Assembly: GCA_035630615.1 (NCBI GenBank)
Contig: DASQKI010000060.1
Span: forward strand, 1-21,241
Source of the DNA: DATFRX01 sp035630615
GTDB lineage: Bacteria > Actinomycetota > Actinomycetes > Propionibacteriales > Nocardioidaceae
Direction: 5' to 3'
Length of the DNA stretch: 21,241 nt
The position numbers were made by a program, and so were the translations under genes. The notes under the pieces are model-generated. The model worked only from the letters and a program-made list of their open reading frames with translations, was not told where the DNA came from and did no database searches. Shown piece by piece: positions 1 through 9,407 of this stretch. Each line of letters starts with the position of its first letter. Position 1 is the first letter of the stretch.

Positions 1-1401
<1,401 letters not shown>

Positions 1402-1435
1402 GGATCCGCAACCTCAGTGAGGGAGACCTAGCACG

Positions 1436-2401
1436 ATGAAGACCTTCAAGTGGGCGGGGGCGCTCGCCGCCACGACCCTGGTGCTCGCCGCTTGCAGTGG
1501 CACCGGCCAAGACGACGAGGGCGCGGATTCCTCCGAAGAGGCCGACCTGACGATCGCGGTCATCACCCACGGTGCGCCAGACGACGCGTTCTGGACCGTT
1601 GTCCAAAACGGCGCCGAGCGAGCGGGTGAAGACCTCAACGTCAACGTCGAGTACAACTCCAGCGACGACGTCGTACGGCAGGCTGAGCTGATCGACACCG
1701 CCGTCTCGCAAGAGGTCGACGGCATCGTCGTGTCGATGGCCGACCCGGACGGCCTGCGCGAGGCCGTCACGGGAGCGGTCGACGCCGGCGTTCCGGTCGT
1801 GACGATCAACTCCGGACTGGACGAGTCGGCAGCGTTCGGCGCCATCACGCACGTCGGTCAGAGCGAGACGCTCGCCGGGCGGGCAGCCGGTGACAAGTTC
1901 AACGAGCTCGGCGCGACCAAGCTGATCTGCGTCGTGCACGAGGCAGCGAACATCGGTCTGCAGCAGCGCTGCGACGGCGCTCGGGAAACCTTCGAGGGCG
2001 AGGTCCAGAATCTGCAGGTCGACGGTACCGACCGCGCCGCGGTCGAAGAGACCATAACGGCCGAGTTGCAGTCCGACGAGTCGGTCGACGGCGTGCTGGC
2101 GCTGAATGCCGATGTCGCGCTCGGCGGTGTCCAGGCGGTCGAGGCGGCGGGTCGTGACGTCACGGTCGGCACGTTCGACCTGTCCAGTGACCTCATCTCG
2201 GCCATCGAGGACGGCACCGTCGCCTTCGCGGTCGACCAGCAGCCGTACGTCCAGGGCTATCTCGGCGTGCAGTTCCTCTACCTCAAGAACATCAACGGCA
2301 ATGACGTGGGCGGTGGGCAGCCGGTCTACTCCGGCCCGGCGTTCGTAACGCAGGAGAACGCCGCCGAGGTCGCGCAGTACGCCGAAAACGGCACGCGCTG
2401 A
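1436..2401 (+). CDS. Sugar ABC transporter substrate-binding lipoprotein (CUT2/RbsB-like)
   Basis: This 321-aa extracellular solute receptor has a signal peptide with a lipobox (LVLAAC, Cys20), so it should be a lipid-anchored protein on the outer face of the membrane. After an acidic linker comes a periplasmic-binding-protein type I fold: TIAVITHGAPDDAFWTVVQNGAERAG, then VDGIVVSMADPDGLREAV and VPVVTINSG, as in RbsB-like receptors for ribose, xylose or inositol. A GAGGGAG ribosome site sits about 11 bases before the ATG. It is followed at 14 bp by the permease and then by the ATPase, so a complete importer is present. The ligand cannot be read from sequence; myo-inositol or a related cyclitol is inferred from the neighbouring mmsA and iolG-like genes. 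Confidence 0.9.
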   Translation: MKTFKWAGALAATTLVLAACSGTGQDDEGADSSEEADLTIAVITHGAPDDAFWTVVQNGAERAGEDLNVNVEYNSSDDVVRQAELIDTAVSQEVDGIVVSMADPDGLREAVTGAVDAGVPVVTINSGLDESAAFGAITHVGQSETLAGRAAGDKFNELGATKLICVVHEAANIGLQQRCDGARETFEGEVQNLQVDGTDRAAVEETITAELQSDESVDGVLALNADVALGGVQAVEAAGRDVTVGTFDLSSDLISAIEDGTVAFAVDQQPYVQGYLGVQFLYLKNINGNDVGGGQPVYSGPAFVTQENAAEVAQYAENGTR

Positions 2402-2415
2402 GGAGCGGCCCGATC

Positions 2416-3648
2416 ATGAGTGCGACGGCCGTGGCCGCCGACGAGAGGGTCGCGCGGACCTCCTTGGTGACGACGACGCTGCGCCGCCCGGAGTTGGGTG
2501 CCCTCGTTGCGGCGTTGGCGGTGTTCATCTTCTTCGCCACCTACACCGAGCAGTTTACGAGCGAGTTGGGCGTGAGTACGTGGCTCAACAACTCGTCTCG
2601 GCTCGGCATCATGGCGGTCGCGGTCGCGCTCCTCATGATCGGCGGCGAGTTCGACCTGTCCACAGGCGTGATGACCGGGACTACCGGTCTGATCGTCGGC
2701 GTGGCAACCACCCACTACGGCCTCAACATCTGGCTCGCCGTGGTCGTCTCGCTGGCCGCGGCCTTGGTGATCGGGGCGATCAACGGCATCGTCGTGGTGC
2801 GAACGGGGTTGCCGAGCTTCATCGTGACGCTCGGGACCTACTTCGTCCTCCAGGGGCTCAATCTTGCCCTGGTCAAGGCGATCATCGGCGGTGTCTCGGT
2901 GCAGGGCATGATCGACGTGCCGCAGTACGACAGCATCCAGCCGATCTTCGGCGGCACGATCACGCTCGACGGCTACGTCCAGACGGGACTCCTGCCGGGT
3001 GCGATCTTTCTCCTGATCGGAGTGGGCGCCGGCGTGGCCGTACTGCGCCTGTTCAGCGGTTCGCCCACCATTGTCGAGATCGTGGGCGGCTGCTTGCTCG
3101 CGCTGGTCGGGCTGGTTGCAGTGGTCTATGCGGTCCTGTTGCTCACCACGCTGGCGGAGGTTCCCCACTACACGTTCGGTGCCTCGGTGCTGTGGTGGGT
3201 CGGTGTCACCGCGGTGGCGACCTGGGTGCTGCTGCGGACTCGTCCGGGCAACTGGATCTTCGCGGTCGGCGGCGCCCAGCAGAGTGCCCGCCAGGTCGGA
3301 GTCCCGGTGTTCAAGACCAAGGTCGGACTGTTCATGACCACCGCCGGCGCCGGTTGGCTCGTGGGCATGATCCTGCTCTTCGAGTCGGCGTCGGCGACCA
3401 GCGAGCGCGGCGTCGGTGACGAGTTCATTTTCATCATCTGTGCCGTCGTCGGTGGCTGTTTGCTGACTGGCGGCTACGGCTCGGCGATCGGAGCCGCGCT
3501 GGGTGCGCTCATCTACGGCATGGCCAACCAGGGCATCGTCTACGCCCAGTGGGACAACAATTGGCTGCAGACGTTCCTCGGCGCGATGTTGCTCGCCGCG
3601 GTGCTGCTGAACAACTGGGTACGGAAGCGTGCGGAGGTGGCGCGATGA
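2416..3648 (+). CDS. Sugar ABC transporter permease (CUT2, RbsC/XylH-like)
   Basis: This 410-aa polytopic membrane protein has the BPD_transp_2 family pattern: LMIGGEFDLSTGVMTG near residues 75-90 (the family EGxDLSVG-like segment), GLPSFIVTLGTYFVLQGLNL, and a late VGGCLLTGGYGSAIGAALGALIYG. About ten or more hydrophobic helices are evident. At 410 aa it is longer than RbsC (about 320 aa) and closer to XylH-type permeases; the extra length includes a central hydrophobic stretch at roughly residues 190-255. The start is supported by GAGGAGCG about eight bases upstream. Its TGA overlaps the ATG of the ATPase gene (ATGA), which indicates translational coupling. It forms the membrane channel of the importer with its two neighbours. 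Confidence 0.9.
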   Translation: MSATAVAADERVARTSLVTTTLRRPELGALVAALAVFIFFATYTEQFTSELGVSTWLNNSSRLGIMAVAVALLMIGGEFDLSTGVMTGTTGLIVGVATTHYGLNIWLAVVVSLAAALVIGAINGIVVVRTGLPSFIVTLGTYFVLQGLNLALVKAIIGGVSVQGMIDVPQYDSIQPIFGGTITLDGYVQTGLLPGAIFLLIGVGAGVAVLRLFSGSPTIVEIVGGCLLALVGLVAVVYAVLLLTTLAEVPHYTFGASVLWWVGVTAVATWVLLRTRPGNWIFAVGGAQQSARQVGVPVFKTKVGLFMTTAGAGWLVGMILLFESASATSERGVGDEFIFIICAVVGGCLLTGGYGSAIGAALGALIYGMANQGIVYAQWDNNWLQTFLGAMLLAAVLLNNWVRKRAEVAR

Positions 3649-4529
3649 CCGAGACGGACGAGCCGCCGACCCAGGTCGCCGAGAAGGTCGAGCTGCCGCC
3701 GCCGGGCACGCCGGTCATCGAGGTCGACAGCGTCGGCAAGCGCTACGGCAGCGTGATCGCCCTGAGTGGCGTCACGACGTCGGTCAAGGCCGGCGAGGTG
3801 ACGTGTGTGCTCGGCGACAACGGCGCCGGCAAGTCAACGTTCATCAAGATCCTCGCCGGCGCGCACGGGCACGACGAGGGCAACCTCGTCATCGACGGCG
3901 AGAGTCGGCACCTCGGAAGTCCGCGCCAGGCGTTGGCGCTCGGCATCGCGACGGTCTACCAAGACCTCGCGGTGGTGCCGTTGATGCCGGTGTGGCGCAA
4001 CTTCTTCCTCGGCTCCGAGCCGACGAACGGGTTCGGCCCGCTGAAGCGGATGGACATCGATTTCATGCGCAAGACGACGAAGTCCGAGCTGGCCGCGATG
4101 GGCATCGACCTGCGCGACGTCGACCAGCCGATCGGGACCCTGTCCGGCGGTGAACGACAGTGCGTGGCAATCGCGCGGGCGGTCTACTTCGGAGCGCGGG
4201 TGCTGATCCTCGACGAGCCGACGGCGGCTCTGGGCGTCAAGCAGTCCGGCGTGGTGCTGAAATACATCGCGAAGGCGCGAGAACGGGGGCTCGCGGTCGT
4301 CTTCATCACGCACAACCCGCACCACGCCTACCCGGTGGGCGACCGCTTCATGCTGTTGCGCCGCGGCCGCAGCATGGGTGACTATCCCAAGTCCGAGATC
4401 ACCCTGGACGAGCTGACCGCGATGATGGCTGGAAAGGCCGAGCTGGAGAAGCTCAGCGAGGAGCTCGAGCAGGAGCTCGGTGCCGACTCCGAGGTGGCCA
4501 AGGAGCTCAAGGCCGAGGTCGAGACGTGA
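3645..4529 (+). CDS. Sugar ABC transporter ATP-binding protein (single-domain, FrcA-like)
   Basis: This 294-aa ATPase powers the importer. The ATG at 3645, overlapping the permease stop, was chosen; the open frame extends upstream to 3549 but inside the permease gene. Seen are Walker A GDNGAGKST (57-65), Q-loop Gln106 in YQDLAVVPLM, signature LSGGERQ (166-172), Walker B VLILDE (186-191) and the switch His223 in ITHN. Most CUT2 systems use a fused two-domain ATPase of about 500 aa. This one has a single domain, as in FrcA of the frcBCA type, and should act as a homodimer. The last 30 residues are charged and Glu-rich (LEKLSEELEQELG), probably a helical or coiled-coil tail. The TGA overlaps the GTG of the next gene. 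Confidence 0.9.
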   Translation: MTETDEPPTQVAEKVELPPPGTPVIEVDSVGKRYGSVIALSGVTTSVKAGEVTCVLGDNGAGKSTFIKILAGAHGHDEGNLVIDGESRHLGSPRQALALGIATVYQDLAVVPLMPVWRNFFLGSEPTNGFGPLKRMDIDFMRKTTKSELAAMGIDLRDVDQPIGTLSGGERQCVAIARAVYFGARVLILDEPTAALGVKQSGVVLKYIAKARERGLAVVFITHNPHHAYPVGDRFMLLRRGRSMGDYPKSEITLDELTAMMAGKAELEKLSEELEQELGADSEVAKELKAEVET

Positions 4530-5707
4530 GCTCGGCCCGCCACCTCGGCGTCGGTGTCGTCGGGTTCGGCTGGATGGGCCAGGTGCATGCGCGGGCGTAC
4601 GCGCGGCTGCACCACCACTACCCGGACCTGCCGATGCGGTCGCGCTTGGTGGCGGTAGCCGACCCGGCCGACGACGGACGCCTCGACGACGCGGTCGCGG
4701 CCTATGGCTTCGCGACGTCGACGACGCACTGGCACGACGTCGTTGCTCGCGATGACGTCGACGCCGTGAGCGTGACGGGTCCCAACTTCATCCATCGCGA
4801 GGTCGCGGTCGCCGCCGCCGAGGCCGGGAAGCACGTGTGGGTCGAGAAGCCGGTCGGGCGCGACGCCGGCGAGACGCGAGCCGTCGCCGATGCCGTCCAC
4901 GCGGCCGGAGTGCAGTCGGCAGTGGGGTTCAACTACCGCAACGCGCCGGCCGTCGAGGCGGTCCGAGCCCTGATCGACACGGGGCGACTGGGCCGGATCG
5001 AGCAGGTCGACGTCCGGATGCTCGCGGACTATTCGGCGCATCCCGATGGGGCGCTGTCGTGGCGGTTCGAGATCGCGTACGCGGGGAGCGGTGTGCTCGG
5101 CGACCTGGCCTCCCACGGCATCGACCTCGCCCGCTACGTCGTCGGCGACCTGACCGAGCTGGTGAGTGACCAGGAGACGTTCATCGCCGAGCGGCCGCGG
5201 GGGAGCGGTGCGGCGTCGCACTTCGCCCGTGCCGAGGGTGGCGAGCTGGTGCCGGTAGAAAACGAGGACTACGTCTCGGCGCTGCTGCGGTTCTCCGACG
5301 GTGCGCGAGGCACGCTGACCGCCAGTCGGGTCGCGGTCGGCGAGCAGTGCACCTACGGCATCGAGGTACACGGCGACCGGGGCGCGCTCGCCTGGGATTT
5401 CCGGCGCATGGGCGAGCTGCGGTTGTGCGTCGACCAGGACTACCAGAACGCCGCCTGGCAGACCCGGCTCGTCAACGTCGACGACGGCGAGTTACGGGCG
5501 TTTCAGCCTGGCGCGGGAATCGCCATGGGCTACGACGATCTCAAGGTGATCGAGGCGGCGCGGTTCGTACAGTCGATCGCAGAGGGCAAACCCTACGGCG
5601 CGACAATCGACGATGCGGTCGCGGCCGCGGATGCGGTGGCGGCGATGCAGGCCTCGGCCCGCGAACGGAGATGGGTGAAAGTGAGCGATAGCGAGACGAA
5701 GCTGTGA
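4526..5707 (+). CDS. Gfo/Idh/MocA family NAD(P)-dependent dehydrogenase
   Basis: This 393-aa oxidoreductase belongs to the glucose-fructose oxidoreductase/inositol dehydrogenase family. The GTG start overlaps the ATPase stop (GTGA). The N-terminal Rossmann fold shows GVVGFGWMGQVHA. The catalytic Lys is in VEKPVG (Lys108), and the Asp-x3-His pair is Asp193/His197 in GDLASHGIDLARY, matching the Lys/Asp/His triad described for Bacillus IolG. The substrate is probably a cyclitol or sugar, with a hydroxyl oxidised to a ketone. Its length and position after the transporter resemble genes often labelled scyllo-inositol or other inositol dehydrogenases in actinobacterial iol clusters. The exact substrate is not determinable here. 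The stop overlaps the start of the next dehydrogenase. Confidence 0.85.
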   Translation: MSSARHLGVGVVGFGWMGQVHARAYARLHHHYPDLPMRSRLVAVADPADDGRLDDAVAAYGFATSTTHWHDVVARDDVDAVSVTGPNFIHREVAVAAAEAGKHVWVEKPVGRDAGETRAVADAVHAAGVQSAVGFNYRNAPAVEAVRALIDTGRLGRIEQVDVRMLADYSAHPDGALSWRFEIAYAGSGVLGDLASHGIDLARYVVGDLTELVSDQETFIAERPRGSGAASHFARAEGGELVPVENEDYVSALLRFSDGARGTLTASRVAVGEQCTYGIEVHGDRGALAWDFRRMGELRLCVDQDYQNAAWQTRLVNVDDGELRAFQPGAGIAMGYDDLKVIEAARFVQSIAEGKPYGATIDDAVAAADAVAAMQASARERRWVKVSDSETKL

Positions 5708-6684
5708 CCCGACTGCGAGTCGGTGTCATCGGCGCCGGCGCGATGGGCGCCGCTCACGTGCGTACGTTGGCGACGTCGGTGTCCGGCGCCGAGGTGACCG
5801 AGGTCTACGACGTCGACGGTGATCGGGCCGCCGAGGTGGCAGCGGTCGCCGGGGCCAGGCCGGCGTCGTCGGAGGCCGCGCTGATCGAGTCGCCCGACGT
5901 CGATGCCGTGGTGATCGCGGCCCCCGACCCGCTACACGCCGAACTGACCTTGGCCTGCCTGAAGCGGGGGCTGCCCGTGCTGTGCGAGAAGCCGCTCGCG
6001 ATCAGCGCCGACGAGGCGGTCCGCGTCGTCGAGGCGGAGGTGGAGGTGGGGCGGCCGCTGATCCAGGTCGGACTCATGCGGCGGTTCGACCCGGGCTATC
6101 TCGCGATGCGCCAGGTGCTCGCCGATGGCGAGATCGGCTTGCCTCGGCTGCTGCACTGCGTGCATCGCAACCCGACCGCGCACCCGACCGCGACGTCGGA
6201 GGGTATCGTGCGCAACTCGATGATCCACGAGATCGACATCGCTCGGTGGCTGCTCGACGACGAGATCGTGTCGATCGAGATCCGCACGCCGCATCGGGGC
6301 GACGGGCTGGCCGACCCGCAGCTCGCGACCCTCGAGATGGGTTCCGGCGTACTCGTGAGCGTCGAGGTGTTCGTCAACGCGGGATACGGCTACGACGTAC
6401 GCGCCGAGCTGGTCGGCAACCGGGGGACCGTATCGCTGGAGCCCCCGACGCCGGTGTCGATGCGTCGCGACGGTGCCGACGGAGCCCCGGTCACGCCGGA
6501 CTTCGTGGCCCGTTTCGGCGATGCTTATCGAGCCCAGCTGGCGGCGTGGGTCGACGCCACGGCGGCCGGTCGGGTCGGCGGCGCGACCGCGTGGGACGGC
6601 TACGTCGCGGGTGTGGTCGCCGACGCTGGCGCCGTCGCGCTGCGCACCGGCGACCGCATCCCGATCGAGGTGTCTCGCCCCTAG
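5704..6684 (+). CDS. iolG: Inositol 2-dehydrogenase-like protein (IolG-like, Gfo/Idh/MocA)
   Basis: This 326-aa dehydrogenase is probably for myo-inositol to 2-keto-myo-inositol with NAD+. The GTG start overlaps the previous stop (GTGA). The N-terminal dinucleotide motif is VGVIGAGAMGAAHV; CEKPLAIS carries the catalytic Lys96; GLMRRFDPGY and SMIHEIDIARWLL are typical of IolG. Positions align with Bacillus IolG at an offset of one (Lys97 to Lys96, His176 to His175), but the position of Asp172 is Asn171 here. The residue alignment is from memory of the family and should be checked. It is the last gene of the operon; its TAG lies in a CTAG palindrome shared with the stop of the opposing gene. 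Confidence 0.8.
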   Translation: MTRLRVGVIGAGAMGAAHVRTLATSVSGAEVTEVYDVDGDRAAEVAAVAGARPASSEAALIESPDVDAVVIAAPDPLHAELTLACLKRGLPVLCEKPLAISADEAVRVVEAEVEVGRPLIQVGLMRRFDPGYLAMRQVLADGEIGLPRLLHCVHRNPTAHPTATSEGIVRNSMIHEIDIARWLLDDEIVSIEIRTPHRGDGLADPQLATLEMGSGVLVSVEVFVNAGYGYDVRAELVGNRGTVSLEPPTPVSMRRDGADGAPVTPDFVARFGDAYRAQLAAWVDATAAGRVGGATAWDGYVAGVVADAGAVALRTGDRIPIEVSRP

Positions 6685-7934
6685 GGCGTGTCGCGTGCAG
6701 GGCGGTAGTCGGGCACGAGCTCCGAAGCGAGCTGCTCGAGGAACAGACCGACGTCGGTGACGATGCCTCGGGCCTGCGAGGAGCCCCGATCGGCGAGCTT
6801 GGTGACTGTTGCGTGATTGATGTCGACGCAGACCAGCGGAACCGACGCCGGCAGGATGTTGCCGGTCGCCACTGAATGCAGCATCGTCGCGACCATCAGG
6901 CAGTATCCGACATTGGCGAGTCGTGCGCGCATCGCTCTCTGGCCCTCGATGACGTCGGTGTAGACGTCGGGCAGCGGCCCGTCGTCGCGCACGGATCCGA
7001 CGAGCACGAAGTCCTTCCCGTGCGTCACAAGGGCGTGCATGATGCCCCCGGTCAGCACGCCCTGCTTGACGGCGTCGGCGATCGAGCCGGCCTTGCGGAT
7101 CGTGTTGAGCGCTCGGATGTGATGCTCGTGGCCGTGCTCGACGCCGCGCCCGCGGGCGAGGTCGACGCCGAGCGATGTGCCGTACAGCGCGGATTCGATG
7201 TCGTGGGTGGCGAGCGCGTTGCCGGCGAACAGGGTGTCGACGTATCCCGCCTCGACGAGAGCCACCATCGCGGGGGCCGCTCCGGTGTGGACGACGCCCG
7301 GGCCGCCGACCCACAGCACCTTCTGTCCGGCTGCCTTGGTTTCCCGAATGCCGTCGGCGACCTGGCGCACGAGCACTGTCTGCGGTTTCTCGCTCGAGAC
7401 GACCGAGTCCATGAACCCGAATGACTCGTCGCCGGACTGTTCGGGCACCGGTACGTGGACCCGCACGCCGTGGACGCCACAGACAATCCGCATACCGGCC
7501 TGGACGTCGGACATCGGGATCGTCCGGACTCGGACGCCCTCTCCGAAGTCCTCCACGACGAGACCGCAGTCCATCTCGGGGTTGGTCACCGACACCCAGT
7601 GCCCGCCGAGCCGGACCTGCGTCATGAGGTTGGTCGTCGAATAGAACTCGTCTGGAAACACGCCGTCCTGCTCGGCGGCCGCCAGCCGCGCTTCGTGTGG
7701 ATTGGTCGGGTTGACGCCCTTGGTCTGCAGCCGCATCAACAGCCGCAGCATAATCTCTTCGTCGTCGGCGGAGACGAGGATCCGGGCGTACGACGGATCG
7801 TCGCGGCCGTGACCGACGTCGAACTTCTCGATGACGAAGTCACCGCTGTATTCGCGGATGTCGTCCAGCGCTTGGGACAAGATGCCGGAGTCCATCAGAT
7901 GACCAGTGATCTCGACGGTCTCGGTGACCTGCAC
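6681..7934 (-). CDS. LOR/SDH-domain protein, TIGR00300 family (ornithine cyclodeaminase-like)
   Basis: A protein of 417 aa from the chosen GTG. The N-terminal region (VEITGHLMDSGILSQALDDI onward) is the LOR/SDH conserved region. The C-terminal half carries VLWVGGPGVVHTGAAPAMV, YVDTLFAGNALATHDIE and GSVRDDGPLPDV, the TIGR00300 pattern of a Rossmann-like NAD-binding domain. This module is the C-terminal half of cyanobacterial ArgZ/AgrE, and the free-standing archaeal form is reported to be an ornithine cyclodeaminase unrelated to mu-crystallin. Here it lacks the N-terminal arginine-dihydrolase domain, so ornithine to proline plus ammonia is the best guess. The GTG at 7934 is preferred because AAGGGAGGA precedes it; an in-frame ATG at 7952 would put that site inside the gene. 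Nothing around it suggests arginine metabolism. Confidence 0.78.
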   Translation of the reverse strand: MQVTETVEITGHLMDSGILSQALDDIREYSGDFVIEKFDVGHGRDDPSYARILVSADDEEIMLRLLMRLQTKGVNPTNPHEARLAAAEQDGVFPDEFYSTTNLMTQVRLGGHWVSVTNPEMDCGLVVEDFGEGVRVRTIPMSDVQAGMRIVCGVHGVRVHVPVPEQSGDESFGFMDSVVSSEKPQTVLVRQVADGIRETKAAGQKVLWVGGPGVVHTGAAPAMVALVEAGYVDTLFAGNALATHDIESALYGTSLGVDLARGRGVEHGHEHHIRALNTIRKAGSIADAVKQGVLTGGIMHALVTHGKDFVLVGSVRDDGPLPDVYTDVIEGQRAMRARLANVGYCLMVATMLHSVATGNILPASVPLVCVDINHATVTKLADRGSSQARGIVTDVGLFLEQLASELVPDYRPARDTP

Positions 7935-7937
7935 GAG

Positions 7938-7946
7938 TCCTCCCTT
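7938..7946 (-). promoter_or_regulatory. Shine-Dalgarno site that decides the LOR/SDH start
   Basis: On the minus strand AAGGGAGGA lies three bases before GTG 7934. The alternative ATG at 7952 has no ribosome site upstream and would place this sequence in codons 3-5. The spacing to the GTG is short but usable, so the GTG start is preferred. Confidence 0.6.
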
Positions 7947-7994
7947 CCACATGACGGCTAGGCGGCGTACGACGCCAGGCCGATGGTAGGGCGA

Positions 7995-8501
7995 CTAGAC
8001 GACCGCGCCGTCGTCGGGATGGTCGGGGTCGGTCGGGTCGCGGCTGATCCGGGCGATCAACACGACGATGCCACCGATGAAACCAACGACCATCGCGAGC
8101 AGGAGCAGCCGGGGGATGACCCAGCCGACCAGGGTGGCGAAGACCGCCACCGCGATGCTGCCGAGCACGCCGACCCAGGCCAGCAGCATCAGGGGTTCGA
8201 GGCGGGGGATCGGCGGCGGGGACGGCGGGACGAAGTGCCCCTCGTCCTCCCAGGTGGCTTCGGTGTTGAGCGGGTCGGTCGACGAGATGACCAAGCCTGC
8301 GCCGATCGGGATGTCCGGCTCATCGGCCTCCGGTGGCTCCCCGGGCGGCGGATGCGGGTCGGCAGGCTCGTGGACGTCCTCGGCGGCGGGCCAGGGTCGC
8401 TCCTCGTCGTCTCCGTCGGCAGGGGCGTCGGGGTCGGTGTCGTAGCCGGCGACGAGACGGGCAAATGCCGCGTCGACATCTTCGGGCCGATCATTCGACA
8501 T
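7995..8501 (-). CDS. Small membrane protein with long acidic, proline-rich N-terminus
   Basis: A 168-aa protein of unknown function. The first ~100 residues are hydrophilic, rich in Asp, Glu and Pro (PADPHPPPGEPPEADEPD), then HFVPPSPPPIPRLEP, a segment that recurs just before the membrane part of similar actinobacterial hypothetical proteins. Two hydrophobic helices follow (about 104-124 and 129-150), and then a short charged tail ending DHPDDGAVV. The ATG is well supported by AAGGGAGG seven bases upstream. It lies 60 bp upstream of the LOR/SDH gene on the same strand and may be co-transcribed with it; a small GGCGT/ACGCC hairpin (7964-7976) lies between. No enzymatic motif is visible. Confidence 0.75.
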   Translation of the reverse strand: MSNDRPEDVDAAFARLVAGYDTDPDAPADGDDEERPWPAAEDVHEPADPHPPPGEPPEADEPDIPIGAGLVISSTDPLNTEATWEDEGHFVPPSPPPIPRLEPLMLLAWVGVLGSIAVAVFATLVGWVIPRLLLLAMVVGFIGGIVVLIARISRDPTDPDHPDDGAVV

Positions 8502-8625
8502 CGCTTCGCCTCCCTTCGCGAGTCGCCGGTCCGCGCTCCCCGAGAGCCACTCCTCGGTGGCATCGTCGCACGCGGTCGACTCCTCGGGCGAGCGTGGGTG
8601 GGTGCCTCCGAGGCGTCGCCGCCGG

Positions 8626-8631
8626 TAGGGT
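8626..8631 (+). promoter_or_regulatory. Possible -10 element for the acyltransferase gene
   Basis: TAGGGT fits the actinobacterial TAnnnT -10 pattern and lies 39 bases before the GTG start of the acyltransferase gene. No good -35 is visible, so this is tentative. Confidence 0.3.
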
Positions 8632-8670
8632 CAGGGGCGCGCTGCTGGCGGCGCACAAGGAGGGTCGACG

Positions 8671-9396
8671 GTGCTCTACTGGCTTCTCAAGTGGATCTTT
8701 ATCGGGCCGTTGCTCAAGACGGTCTTTCGGATCGAGGTCGACGGCGCCGACCATGTCCCGGCCGAAGGGCCCGCGATCTTGGCCTGCAACCACCTGTCCT
8801 ACACCGACTGGCTGTTCATGCCGCTGGTGATCCCGCGACGCGTGACCTTCGTGGCCAAGGCTGAGTACTTCGAGGGCCGCGGGCTGAAGGGATGGGCGCA
8901 GCGTACGTTCTTCGGAGGCACCGGCCAGGTCCCCATCGACCGGTCCGGCGGCCGCGCGTCCGAGGGGGCCCTGAAGACGGGCCTGCGCATCCTCGGCAAC
9001 GGCGACCTCTTCGGCATCTTTCCCGAGGGCACCCGGTCCCACGACGGTCGGCTCTATCGCGGTCGCACCGGGCTCGCCCGCCTGGCCCTCGAGGCCAAGG
9101 TCCCGGTCATCCCGGTCGCGGTGCTTCGGACCGACGAGATCGCGCCGCCCGGCAAGATCTTCGGCAAGCTGGTCAGACCCGTCGTCCGCTTCGGCAAGCC
9201 GCTCGACTTCAGCCGCTACGAGGGCATGGAGGGCGACCGCTACATCCTGCGGGCGATCACCGACGAGATCATGTACGAGATCATGCGGCTGTCCGAGCAG
9301 GAGTACGTCGACATCTACGCCACGCGGGCCAAGGAGGACGCGAAGCGAGCGGCCAAGGAGCCCGAGCCCGTCCAGGAAGTCGAAGGAACCGGCTGA
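8671..9396 (+). CDS. plsC: 1-acylglycerol-3-phosphate acyltransferase family protein (PlsC-like)
   Basis: A 241-aa membrane-associated acyltransferase that should transfer an acyl group to lysophosphatidate in phospholipid synthesis. It has the HX4D catalytic motif (His41 to Asp46, NHLSYTDW) and the substrate motif FPEGTRS (117-123), in the expected order, after a short hydrophobic N-terminus (YWLLKWIFIGPLL). PVIPVAVL follows, as in the family. The GTG start is fixed by AAGGAGGG seven bases upstream. The length is normal for actinobacterial PlsC paralogues, of which genomes carry several, so the exact acceptor lipid is open. The C-terminal ~30 residues are charged. It converges with the sulfatase gene, with only 11 bp between the stops. 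Confidence 0.88.
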   Translation: MLYWLLKWIFIGPLLKTVFRIEVDGADHVPAEGPAILACNHLSYTDWLFMPLVIPRRVTFVAKAEYFEGRGLKGWAQRTFFGGTGQVPIDRSGGRASEGALKTGLRILGNGDLFGIFPEGTRSHDGRLYRGRTGLARLALEAKVPVIPVAVLRTDEIAPPGKIFGKLVRPVVRFGKPLDFSRYEGMEGDRYILRAITDEIMYEIMRLSEQEYVDIYATRAKEDAKRAAKEPEPVQEVEGTG

Positions 9397-9407
9397 ACGG
9401 TCGGGCG

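Noticed and set aside
3549..3644. Upstream start of the ABC ATPase at 3549
   Set aside because: It lies inside the permease gene; ATG 3645 overlapping the permease stop gives the normal N-terminus.
5932..7314. 460-codon minus-strand open frame over iolG and the LOR/SDH gene
   Set aside because: Arg-rich product in the wrong frame of two well supported genes.
7964..7976. Terminator hairpin GGCGT/ACGCC between the small membrane protein gene and the LOR/SDH gene
   Set aside because: The stem is only five bp with no T-tract, so it was not called a terminator.
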